A stretch of DNA of 9,467 nt from JACVRX01 sp035697245. Its GTDB lineage: Bacteria; Actinomycetota; Actinomycetes; Jiangellales; Jiangellaceae. The stretch lies in the NCBI GenBank assembly GCA_035697245.1, contig DASSDH010000039.1, forward strand, positions 1 through 9,467, in the 5' to 3' direction. The translations under genes and the position numbers were made by a program. The notes beneath the pieces are model-generated. The model was given only the letters and a program-made list of their open reading frames with translations, was not told the origin of the DNA and made no database searches. Shown here piece after piece: positions 1 through 7,085 of the stretch. Position 1 is the first letter of the stretch, and each line of letters starts with the position of its first letter.

Positions 1-626
1 CCTGTCTGTAAGCAGCCACCAGCTCGGCGGCGGCGTCCTTGGCGGGCTTGCGGGGCGGCGCGGTGACCTGCTCTGCAAACGCGCTGGCCAGCCCCCGGTA
101 GCCCTCATCGACCCGGACCTTGACGCCAGGATGCTGGGTCAGCAGGTCAGCGATGCTCTCGGTCTTGACCGCGGTCTGGTCGTGCATGTGGGCCCGGGCG
201 CACCGCCCCGGCCCACAGGGTGCGGTCTGGCCGTCGCTGACCACGGTGGGCTTGAGGGTGTTCTGCTTGCCGGAGATGAACGCGCGCCGCCGGGTCGGTG
301 GGCGCGGGGGGCCGGCGGACCTGGGTCTCGGTGCCGTCGATGCACAGCTCAACGTCGTTGGCCACCGCTTGGGCGACCACATCCGCCAAGGTCCGCAGCC
401 GCAGCGTGGGCTGGCCCGGGCACGGCGAAGCGCGGGCGGCCAGCAGCGGGCGGATCTGGCCGATGGCGCGGGTGATGGTGGCGCGGTCGACCCCGAGCAG
501 CACCGCCAGGGCCTGGTGCGACAGTTGCAGGCGCAGCACGATCAGGGTGGCCAGCACCCGGTCGCACACCCGCGTCTCGCGCTCCAAGTCGTTCCATGAG
601 CCGACCTCCCGAAAGCCGTGACGACC
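1..626 (-). pseudogene. IS5-family (DDE_Tnp_4 type) transposase, frameshifted and cut by the window edge
   Basis: This is a degraded insertion-sequence transposase read right to left. The first piece (about 626-306) carries an HTH-like region (LLGVDRATITRAIGQIRPLL) and the first catalytic Asp in the motif ELCIDGTETQVRR. The reading frame then shifts at a run of six G (306-311, plus strand). The second frame gives RRRAFISGKQNTLKPTVVSDGQ-type sequence, with the motif FISGKQNT visible. The frame shifts again near 220-230 (RTLWAGAVRPG) and once more at 190-192, giving MHDQTAVKTES and then VDEGYRGLAS, the probable second catalytic Asp, up to the window edge. A TGA at 627-629 closes the frame upstream. 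No good ATG exists in this frame; a TTG at 587 is the only early start, so the N-terminus is probably lost too. The third catalytic residue (Glu) would lie outside the window. The order of motifs matches the IS5-group transposases common in actinomycetes from memory; the exact IS is unknown. Confidence 0.8.
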
Positions 627-725
627 TCAAGGCCCAGCCGTAGGTGCGTCACGACCCCGGAACTCGGCGAATGACGCCGGAGCGCGTATGGTGCCGGCGG
701 CGGGATGCTCCCCGGGTGACGAGCG

Positions 726-1470
726 ATGAAGCGTGGACTGTACCTGGCGCCGTTCGACGAGCTGGCGGACCCGCGGCTGCTGGCCGAGCTTGCCAGGGCG
801 GTGGAGTCCGTCGGCTGGGACGGCGTGTTCCTTTGGGACCGGGATCGCCTACCCGCCCCGGGAACGCGCCGTGGCCGACCCGTGGGTGGCGCTCAGCGCC
901 ATCGCCTCGGCGACCGACACCCTTCGGCTCGGGCCAATGGTCACCCCGCTGGCCCGCAGACGCGTGCAGAAGCTCGCCGGGGAGACGGTCACGCTGGACC
1001 ACCTGAGCAACGGGCGCCTCACGCTGGGCGTCGGGCTCGGCAACGCCGACGACGTCGAGCCGTTCGGCGAGGCCGTCGATCCACGCGAGCGCGGGCGCCT
1101 GCTGGACGAGGGCCTGGACCGCTCGGCGGGTTCTGGAGTGGGGGATTCCGGCCGCTGCCGCTACAGCGCCCACGGATCCCGGTCTGGGTCGCGGCCAGCT
1201 GGGCCCAACCGGCGGCCGGTCCGGCGCGCGGTCCGGTTGGACGGGCTGTTCCCGATCGACCTCCCCGGACCGGAAGGGCTGGCCGGCCTCGCCGAGGAGG
1301 TCCGACGGGCACGCGCCGGCAGCGATGCCCCCTTCGACCTGGTCGTGGAGGTGCCCCCGGGAGCTGACGTGCGCCCCTGGGAGGCCGCCGGCGCGACGTG
1401 GGTGCTCACCAGCATGGACCCACAACCCCCGGAGCCCGAGGTCCGTGCCGTGGTCGACGCCGGGCCCTGA
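726..1470 (+). pseudogene. LLM-class (luciferase-like) flavin-dependent oxidoreductase, frameshifted with internal deletion
   Basis: The gene begins at ATG 726 with MKRGLYLAPFDELADPRLL and GWDGVFLWD, the usual N-terminus of F420/FMN-dependent luciferase-like monooxygenases. An extra G in 841-843 shifts the frame. The next frame continues with IAYPPRERAVADPWVALSAI, LGPMVTPLARRR, a nucleotide-binding-like stretch (LSNGRLTLGVGLGNADD) and RERGRLLDEGLD. A base is missing near 1122-1130, giving GGFWSG and QRPRIPVWVAASW in the original frame. An extra G at 1201-1203 then returns to the second frame (PNRRPVRRAVRLDGLFPIDL), which runs to TGA 1468-1470. Relatives have roughly 17-20 more residues between the WSG motif and the RPRIPVWV motif, so an in-frame deletion of about 50-60 bp is inferred there. 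The restored protein would be about 247 residues, shorter than the usual 270-300. Substrate is unknown. The downstream methyltransferase starts 4 bases after the stop, so the two were probably cotranscribed. Confidence 0.82.
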
Positions 1471-1474
1471 CGGC

Positions 1475-2257
1475 ATGCCTAGACTGCCGGTCGATTACGA
1501 CGCCGAACTGCGGCTGCACAACCAGGTGCTGCGCCGGGCTTGCGGCGTCCGGTGCCACGACCACGTCCTCGACGTCGGCTGCGGGGCCGGGCAGACGACC
1601 CGGGAGGCCGCGCGCACGGCCACCGCGGGCGGCGCGCTGGGAGTCGACCTGTCCGCGCCGATGATCGACCGTGCCCGCGAGCTCGCCCAGGCGGAGGGGC
1701 TACGCAACGTCACCTTCCAGCGGGCCGACGCGCAGGTCCACCGCTTCCCGCCGGAGCAGTTCGACCTGGCCATCAGCAGGTTCGGCACGATGTTCTTTGA
1801 CGACCCGGTCGCCGCGTTCGCCAACATCGGGCGGTCGCTGCGCCCGGCCGGGCGCCTGGTAATGATGGTCTGGCAGGGCCACGAGCGGAACGAGTGGGAG
1901 GTCGCGATCCGCCGGTCCCTCGAAGGATTCAAGGAACCCGCGGCGGTCGCCCCGGCAAGGCCGGACCCGTTCTCGCTCGCCGACCCGGCGACGGTGGAGA
2001 GGATCCTGGACGCTGCGGGGTTCGCCGAGATCACCTTCACCGACGTGCACGAGCCCGTCTACTACGGTGCGGACGTCGCCGCCGCGCTCGGCTGGGTCCG
2101 CGGCTTCACCTGCACGGACGGCGTGCTGAAGCGGCTGGATCCTGCTGGCGCGGAGCGCGCGCTCGAGCGGCTGCGCGAGACGCTCGCCGCGCACGCGGGC
2201 GGAGACGGAATCTGGTTCGACTCGCGCGCCTGGATCGTCACCGCCCGCCGACGCTGA
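1475..2257 (+). CDS. Class I SAM-dependent methyltransferase
   Basis: A 260-residue cytoplasmic methyltransferase of the UbiE/type-11 kind. Motif I is VLDVGCGAGQ at residues 31-40, followed by an acidic motif II (GVDLS, 56-60) that should bind the ribose of S-adenosylmethionine. FDLAISRFGTMFF (96-108) and LRPAGRLVMMVWQ (122-134) are the strand-4 and post-motif III regions typical of the Rossmann fold. The open frame extends upstream to 1325, but that part overlaps the oxidoreductase. The ATG at 1475 places the first helix and motif I at normal distances and lies only 4 bases after the preceding stop, so translational coupling is likely. No strong Shine-Dalgarno sequence is visible. The frame is intact although its operon partner is broken. 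The methyl acceptor (small molecule, cofactor precursor or other) cannot be predicted. Confidence 0.88.
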   Translation: MPRLPVDYDAELRLHNQVLRRACGVRCHDHVLDVGCGAGQTTREAARTATAGGALGVDLSAPMIDRARELAQAEGLRNVTFQRADAQVHRFPPEQFDLAISRFGTMFFDDPVAAFANIGRSLRPAGRLVMMVWQGHERNEWEVAIRRSLEGFKEPAAVAPARPDPFSLADPATVERILDAAGFAEITFTDVHEPVYYGADVAAALGWVRGFTCTDGVLKRLDPAGAERALERLRETLAAHAGGDGIWFDSRAWIVTARRR

Positions 2258-2357
2258 TCGGGCAGCAGCTGGGTCGGTCAGCTCAACGCGCCCCGCTTCC
2301 TATCGCGCACCAAGTCGTTAGAGATCCGGTCGTTTCTGAGCGCTGTCCGACGCCGCG

Positions 2358-2708
2358 TCAGGTGCCGAGAGCGTCGAAGTACTCCTGGGCGACATATTTC
2401 GGGACCACCATCGTCCAGGCGTCCGTTACCAACTCGGTCATCTCGTCGATGTCGAGGACCGCCACCCTCACGTCGATCCAGTTGTAACGCATGTCCGCCA
2501 CCGGCGGGAGCAGGAACTTGTGTGGTTCGCTCTGGACCAGTGCTGGGCGCTGCTCCTTGGGAAACCCGAAGCCCATCAAGGTCTCGTCGCGGGAGAATGC
2601 TACGTAGACCATCCGTTTGACCCGGAACTTCACCCGGTCGCCGATCAGGTGCTCCGTCGTCCCGGGCAGGCTGAGGGCCACTCGTCGTACGTCGTCGACG
2701 GTCACCAT
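2358..2708 (-). CDS. MmcQ/YjbR family protein
   Basis: A complete 116-residue protein starting at ATG 2708-2706 (MVTVDDVRRVALSLPGTTEH). This start and the opening helix with LSLPGT are typical of the MmcQ/YjbR fold, as are the basic FRVKRMVYVAFSRD strand region, the FPKEQRPALVQ segment and YNWIDVRV followed by a C-terminal helix. Some members are called DNA-binding because of structural resemblance to CyaY-like and DNA-binding folds, but no biochemical role is firmly established, so only the family is assigned. It lies alone on the minus strand between the methyltransferase (tail to tail, 100 bases apart) and a LuxR remnant (head to head). No clear Shine-Dalgarno site precedes the ATG. Confidence 0.88.
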   Translation of the reverse strand: MVTVDDVRRVALSLPGTTEHLIGDRVKFRVKRMVYVAFSRDETLMGFGFPKEQRPALVQSEPHKFLLPPVADMRYNWIDVRVAVLDIDEMTELVTDAWTMVVPKYVAQEYFDALGT

Positions 2709-2773
2709 GACCGAAGAGTCTGCAAGACCGCGTGCATCGCGGCAGGTGCGGAAGCTCGAACTACGGTGGGTGA

Positions 2774-2985
2774 GTGACGTGGGCAGGTGGTTGCGAGTTC
2801 TCTGACCCGCTGGAGGACCTACTGGGCAGTCCAGAAGCGGCGGAGCGGCTCCGCGCTGAGCTCCCCGAGGACTGGCACGAGGGCCAGCCCACCGTGCGCA
2901 ATTACATGTCGAACGCCATCAGCAAGATAGGAGCCCGCAACCGGATCGAGACGATCCGTATCTGTAAGAAGCGGGATGGATCTGA
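2774..2985 (+). pseudogene. Remnant of a LuxR/NarL-type response regulator (C-terminal HTH half) joined to unrelated sequence
   Basis: The translated stretch TVRNYMSNAISKIGARNRIE (about 2889-2948) is the recognition helix and dimerisation helix of a NarL/FixJ-type response regulator, normally seen as GTVRNYLSNAISKLGARNRIEA. After RICKK the frame is off by one: shifting at about 2970 gives AGWI and a TGA at 2983-2985, which is the usual end of these regulators. The receiver domain, the linker and the first two HTH helices are missing. Upstream, from GTG 2774, the same frame reads EDLLGSPEAAERLRAELPED, which I do not recognise and which is not part of a response regulator. The junction near 2875 therefore looks like a deletion scar. 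It should not be functional. No partner histidine kinase is present in the window. Confidence 0.65.
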
Positions 2986-3038
2986 ACGCCACAGGCCGAG
3001 CCCAAGTCATAAGCCAGAACCGCTCGACGGTGCGGACT

Positions 3039-3412
3039 AGGCACGAGCTGGGACTCGAACAAGAGGGACAGTCGCAGATCGTGGCGGACGACTGGGTGGA
3101 TACGGTTGTCGGCCTCACGACGTCTGGGCCGAAGTGGTCATGCTGCAAGCACCCAACGGCAGCACCAAGCTGGAGCTCAGCAAGTTTCACAAACCCGTCG
3201 ACGAACAAGGACCGCAAGCTGCGCCAGCCAACCAGCTGGGACTGCGCAACATAGCCTTCGCAGTCGACGACATCCACGCGACCGTTGATCGACTGAAAGC
3301 GGACAGCTTCGAACTGGTCGGCGCCATCGGAGTTTACGAGGACACCTACCGGCTGTGCTACGTGCGGGGTCCCGAAGGAATCATCGTCTCACCGGCCGAG
3401 CGCATCACATGA
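3039..3412 (+). pseudogene. VOC (glyoxalase/bleomycin resistance) family protein, N-terminally truncated and frameshifted
   Basis: The sequence starts abruptly at HELGLEQEGQSQIVADDWVD, which corresponds to the end of the first helix and second strand of a VOC module. The usual start (a strand with VDDL followed by a helix) is absent. Near 3113 one base is missing; restoring it joins DTVVGL to HDVWAEVVMLQAPNG. The rest is intact: KLELSKFHKP, then the second module with LGLRNIAFAVDDI, YRLCYVRGPEGIIVS and AERIT, ending at TGA 3410-3412. An ATG at 3134 would give a 92-residue product with only the C-terminal part. Metal-site residues of the first module are probably lost. The C-terminal 58 residues match the VOC gene at the right edge of the window at 34 of 58 positions by hand alignment, so these are paralogues. 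Confidence 0.75.
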
Positions 3413-3544
3413 CAAGCCAGGGCCTCGACGTCGAGTCAAGAACCTGCTAGGGCGTAATGGCCGGCTGACGGCATCCCCAGGACCATCCAAGCATCCGGTC
3501 ATCGGTGCGAGGGCGCGTTTCTGGTCGCCGAATGGCGGCGGATA

Positions 3545-3570
3545 GACGCGGGTCCGTCACCGCCCGCGTC
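3545..3570. repeat. Perfect GC-rich hairpin (8-bp stem, 10-nt loop), possible terminator
   Basis: GACGCGGG at 3545-3552 pairs perfectly with CCCGCGTC at 3563-3570 around the loop TCCGTCACCG. It lies in the 252-base gap between the VOC remnant and the DUF664 gene, about 130 bases after one stop and 95 bases before the next start. There is no T-tract, so it is not a classical Rho-independent terminator, although actinomycete terminators often lack one. The rest of this gap holds a 12-bp palindrome (CTCGACGTCGAG, 3424-3435) and the IS30-end-like sequence at 3601; I see no gene in it. Confidence 0.45.
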
Positions 3571-3600
3571 GCGGCATGTCAGTACGCCGAGACGGGCACA

Positions 3601-3614
3601 CTGTTGCGTTGACC
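3601..3614 (+). repeat. Solitary IS30-terminal-repeat-like sequence
   Basis: CTGTTGCGTTGACC differs at one of 14 positions from the reverse complement of the left terminal repeat of the IS30 element (GGTCAACGCAACAC, 8054-8067). It has the orientation of the element's right end. No matching partner end is seen 1.2 kb to the left and no transposase remnant lies next to it. It could be a scar of an excised or deleted copy, a preferred target site, or chance. The embedded TTGACC (3609-3614) also resembles a -35 box for the DUF664 gene, though no good -10 follows at the right distance. Confidence 0.4.
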
Positions 3615-3664
3615 GTTCCGAGTCGCTCGAAGACGGAAGCCGAGGTTACGGCCAGACTGATCTC

Positions 3665-4252
3665 ATGAGCGATTTGAAAGAGCCCAAGGCTGCGCTGCGG
3701 CACTATCTTCAGTCCAGTCGCGACGCGCTGCTGTGGAAGCTGGACGGCCTCGGTGAACGCGACCTCCGCTTGCCCCGCACGCCCACCGGCACGAACTTGA
3801 TCGGCATCGTCAAGCACGTGGCCAACGTCGAGCTCGGCTACTTCGCCGACACCTTCGGCCGTGAATGGCCGACGCCCGACGAGCGGATTTCGGAGGAGGA
3901 TTTCGAGGCCGACCCGCAGGCCGACTGGTACGCGACCGAGAGCGAAACCTGCGTCGGCATCATCGACCTCTACCGGCGAGTGTGGACCTTCGCCGACGCG
4001 ACCATCGAGGAGCTGCCGCTCGATGCGCTCGGCCGAGTGCCGTGGTGGACGGCGGATCGCAACCCGGTCACCCTGGAACGCATCATGGTGCACGTCATCG
4101 TCGACCTGGCGCGACACGTCGGACACGCCGACATCCTCCGCGAGCAGATCGACGGCTCGGTCGGCCTCCGAGCGGATGTCTCCAACCTCCCGGAGCAGCA
4201 GGACTGGCCGGCGTACGTCGCCAAACTAACCGCCCTTGCCGAACGGTTCTGA
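3665..4252 (+). CDS. DUF664/DinB superfamily protein (mycothiol-transferase-like)
   Basis: A complete 195-residue protein of the DinB/YfiT four-helix-bundle superfamily, DUF664 branch. Expected metal-ligand histidines are visible: H51 in LIGIVKHVANVE and the cluster H143, H151 and H154 in HVIVDLARHVGHADILRE (143-160). The segments TPTGTNLIGIV and VPWWTADRNPVTLERIMVHV are characteristic of DUF664. Related actinobacterial proteins are thought to be metal-dependent thiol S-transferases that use mycothiol for detoxification, but the substrate here is unknown and transfer of that role is inference. ATG 3665 is the first in-frame start and gives the normal MSDLKEPKAAL opening; the Shine-Dalgarno site is weak. 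The gene is unbroken, unlike those to its left, and converges on the MerR gene with a 151-base gap. Confidence 0.85.
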   Translation: MSDLKEPKAALRHYLQSSRDALLWKLDGLGERDLRLPRTPTGTNLIGIVKHVANVELGYFADTFGREWPTPDERISEEDFEADPQADWYATESETCVGIIDLYRRVWTFADATIEELPLDALGRVPWWTADRNPVTLERIMVHVIVDLARHVGHADILREQIDGSVGLRADVSNLPEQQDWPAYVAKLTALAERF

Positions 4253-4403
4253 GCCGTCACCGGCAGGTCAACCCGACATGACCACAGCATCAAGCCTTGT
4301 TGACACTTGTCGGATATCGCGACGCGCTGTCATCGGCACGACCGCCCGATCGGCGGCAGATGAGTGCGTTCGATCAGAGGCGGGTGTTGGCGCGGGTGAC
4401 ACT

Positions 4404-5174
4404 TCAGGGTTCGCGCTTCTCGACCCGAGTCCACCCGGTCCAGCCACGCTCGGCGAGCAGCTCCCGCAGCTGCGCGACGGCGGGGTGGGAAGCATCGGCG
4501 AACGAGTCCATCAGGCGGATGAACGCCGGGTCCGGCATGTGCTCGTCTGGCCAGTCCAGCTCCCCGCTGGCCATCGCGTCCTCGAACAGCTCGCTCATCA
4601 GGTCGGCCGTCTCGCGCAGGAGCTCCTCGTCGTCCCAGCTCTCTGCGATCCGACCGATGAGCTGGTAGAGCCGGACGATCTTCGGGTTGGCCAGCTGGGC
4701 CACCTTGTCGGCCATGAGCGCCGGGAGCGTTTCCGGATACCGCGCCGCCATCAGGATCCAGGCATCTCGCTCGGGCTCGATGATCGCCTCCGGTGCTCCG
4801 GTGGCACGCAGGCGGTCCAGGTAGTCGACCACCTCCATTGGGAGAGCCAACGAATCGCCGGAGCCCAGCTGCGCGATCCGCCGGCGGTGCTCCTGGAGCG
4901 CGCGGATCTGCCCACGTAGCTGCCGGTCGATCTCGGCGGTCGCGAAGGCGAACGTCTCCGGGTCAGCGTCGAGTAGCTCGCGGACCCGGGCCAGCGGGAC
5001 GCCGGCCTCGGCCAGGGTGCGGATCCGGATGAGTCGCACGACCGCGACGGCGTCGTACGTCCGGTAGCCGGAGGCGTCGCGCTCCGGCTCTGGGAGCAGT
5101 CCAATCTGGTGGTAGTGCCGCACCGCGCGGATGGTCACCCCGGCGTACGACGCCAGCCGTCCGATCGTCAGCAT
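4404..5174 (-). CDS. MerR family transcriptional regulator of the exporter operon
   Basis: A 256-residue regulator. Residues 1-70 are a typical MerR winged HTH: LTIGRLASYAGVTIRAVRHY, then GLLPEPERDASGYRTYDAVA and LAEAGVPLARVRELL. A dimerisation helix follows (about 75-105, RQLRGQIRALQEHRRRIAQL). The C-terminal 140 residues (with PMEVVDYLDRLRATGAPEAI and DAWILMAARYPE) form a helical effector region I cannot match to a named ligand domain; it has no cysteines, which argues against a metal sensor. The gene is last in the operon, 30 bases after the permease stop, so it is probably cotranscribed and autoregulated. A perfect palindrome fitting a MerR operator lies before the ATPase gene (6815-6829). 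MerR proteins usually sit between widely spaced -35 and -10 boxes and activate on ligand binding, which suggests that an exported compound induces the pump. Confidence 0.9.
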   Translation of the reverse strand: MLTIGRLASYAGVTIRAVRHYHQIGLLPEPERDASGYRTYDAVAVVRLIRIRTLAEAGVPLARVRELLDADPETFAFATAEIDRQLRGQIRALQEHRRRIAQLGSGDSLALPMEVVDYLDRLRATGAPEAIIEPERDAWILMAARYPETLPALMADKVAQLANPKIVRLYQLIGRIAESWDDEELLRETADLMSELFEDAMASGELDWPDEHMPDPAFIRLMDSFADASHPAVAQLRELLAERGWTGWTRVEKREP

Positions 5175-5204
5175 GGCCTCAGCCTGCCCGAAGGAGACAC
5201 ATCC

Positions 5205-5966
5205 TCAGGCGATCTTGCGGTGGTAGGTGGCCATGGCGAAGGCGTACGCCACGATGAGGATGCCGAGGCACCAGGCGAGGGCGATCCAGATGTCGGTGCT
5301 GACTGGCTGCTGTGTGTACAGGTCGCGGATCGTGTTGACGATGGATGTCACCGGCTGGTTCTCGGCGAAGGCCCGCACCGGTCCGGGCATGGTTGCGGTG
5401 AGCACGAATGCCGAGCTGATGAACGGCAGGAAGATGAGCGGGTAGGAGAACGCGCTCGCGCCGTCAACGGTCTTCGCGGACAGGCCGGCGATGACGGCGA
5501 GCCACGTCAACGCCACAGTGAACAGGATCAGGATGCCGGCGACCGCGAGCCAGGCAAGCACTCCCGCCCCCGAGCGGAAGCCCATGAGGAGTGCGACGAG
5601 TACGACGACCACGACCGAGATCAGACTGGCGACCAGCGAGGTCAGCACGTGCGCCCAGAGCACGGATGACCGTGCGATCGGCATGGACTGGAAGCGCTCG
5701 AAGATGCCGCTCTGCATGTCCGTGAAGAGCCGGAAGGCGGTGTAGGAGATGCTCGAGGCGATCGTGATGAGCAGGATTCCGGGTAGCAGGAAGTTCACAT
5801 ACTGATCCGACCCGGAGCTGATCGCGCCGCCGAACACGTAGACGAACAGCAGCATGAGGGCGATCGGCATGATCGTGACCGTGATGATGGTGTCCGGGCT
5901 GCGCGTGACGTGACGCAGGGACCGTCCCGTCAAGGCGGCAGTGTCACCGAAGAAGCGCGTGGTCAT
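5205..5966 (-). CDS. ABC-2 type transporter permease (DrrB-like)
   Basis: A 253-residue membrane protein with six likely transmembrane segments, at about residues 27-47, 57-77, 105-129, 134-160, 172-193 and 227-247. The loop QSGIFERFQSMPIARSSVLW (84-103) after segment 2 is the conserved cytoplasmic coupling region of ABC-2 permeases. FLLPGILL before it and an AENQPVTSIVNTIRDL loop before the last segment are typical of DrrB-like drug exporters. It should form the membrane channel with the ATPase encoded just upstream. The ATPase stop (5976-5978) overlaps the Shine-Dalgarno sequence AAGGA (reverse complement of 5973-5977), which stands 6 bases before ATG 5966-5964, so the two are translationally coupled. 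The frame is complete and its length is normal. Confidence 0.9.
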   Translation of the reverse strand: MTTRFFGDTAALTGRSLRHVTRSPDTIITVTIMPIALMLLFVYVFGGAISSGSDQYVNFLLPGILLITIASSISYTAFRLFTDMQSGIFERFQSMPIARSSVLWAHVLTSLVASLISVVVVVLVALLMGFRSGAGVLAWLAVAGILILFTVALTWLAVIAGLSAKTVDGASAFSYPLIFLPFISSAFVLTATMPGPVRAFAENQPVTSIVNTIRDLYTQQPVSTDIWIALAWCLGILIVAYAFAMATYHRKIA

Positions 5967-5975
5967 CGCTGTTCC

Positions 5976-6797
<822 letters not shown>

Positions 6798-6803
6798 GAC
6801 GAC

Positions 6804-6836
6804 AGCGTGCAGGGTTGACGCTGCGTCAAGGTCAAG
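6804..6836 (-). promoter_or_regulatory. Putative MerR operator and promoter of the exporter operon
   Basis: Read on the minus strand, a -35-like TTGACC (6835-6830) is followed directly by the perfect inverted repeat TTGACGC-A-GCGTCAA (6829-6815). A -10-like CACGCT (6809-6804) stands at a 20-bp spacing and keeps the conserved second A and last T of actinobacterial -10 boxes. A start point 6-7 bases on would coincide with ATG 6797. Over-long spacers of 19-20 bp with a palindrome inside them are the hallmark of MerR-regulated promoters. An additional half-site-like GGCGTCAAGG is at 6879-6888. The palindrome is seen directly; its use by the MerR protein encoded by this operon is inferred. Confidence 0.65.
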
Positions 6837-6897
6837 CCCCGCGAGCAAGGAGCGCAGTCTGTTCAGGTTCCGGGGAGCGGCGTCAAGGCTGATCCTT

Positions 6898-6923
6898 CGC
6901 TCGCTCATCGGCACGAGCGAGCG
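6898..6923. repeat. Perfect inverted repeat in the divergent intergenic region (9-bp arms, 8-nt loop)
   Basis: CGCTCGCTC (6898-6906) is followed after ATCGGCAC by GAGCGAGCG (6915-6923), an exact complement. It lies in the 288 bases between the exporter operon (minus) and the second methyltransferase (plus). It could be a regulatory hairpin or a binding site for a dimeric regulator; there is no T-tract. Apart from this and the operator I see no gene or clear promoter in this gap; the -10 and -35 boxes of the methyltransferase are not obvious. Confidence 0.45.
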
Positions 6924-7085
6924 CATCGCGGCAGATGTGCGCGTCTTGGCAGGCGGCTGCCTTGTCGGCATGCCCGTGGTTGCATCTGGTCAGGCGGCGC
7001 AGACTTGGTCGCACGTTGGGGTCTCTGACGCTCAGTCACGCGACCGTCGGAAGGCGCTGGTGACTCGGCCAGGAAGGTGGTATCG

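Noticed and set aside
306..311. Programmed frameshift in the IS5-type transposase at the G6 run
   Set aside because: Some IS5-group elements do use frameshifting, but here two more shifts follow within 120 bases, so decay or error is the simpler reading.
687..692. TATGGT as a -10 box for the oxidoreductase
   Set aside because: No matching -35 at 16-19 bases and the gene is broken; not supportable.
1325..1474. Upstream extension of the first methyltransferase frame
   Set aside because: It overlaps the oxidoreductase C-terminus out of frame and looks like a shadow; ATG 1475 fits the fold.
4334..4365. Imperfect hairpin (CCGCC/GGCGG around CGATC) between the converging DUF664 and MerR genes
   Set aside because: Only a 5-bp perfect stem and no T-tract; too weak to call a bidirectional terminator.
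6798..6971. Upstream extension of the ABC ATPase open frame to 6971
   Set aside because: The extra 58 residues show no ATPase family similarity, and they cover the palindrome and promoter-like boxes; normal family starts are at 6797 or 6779.
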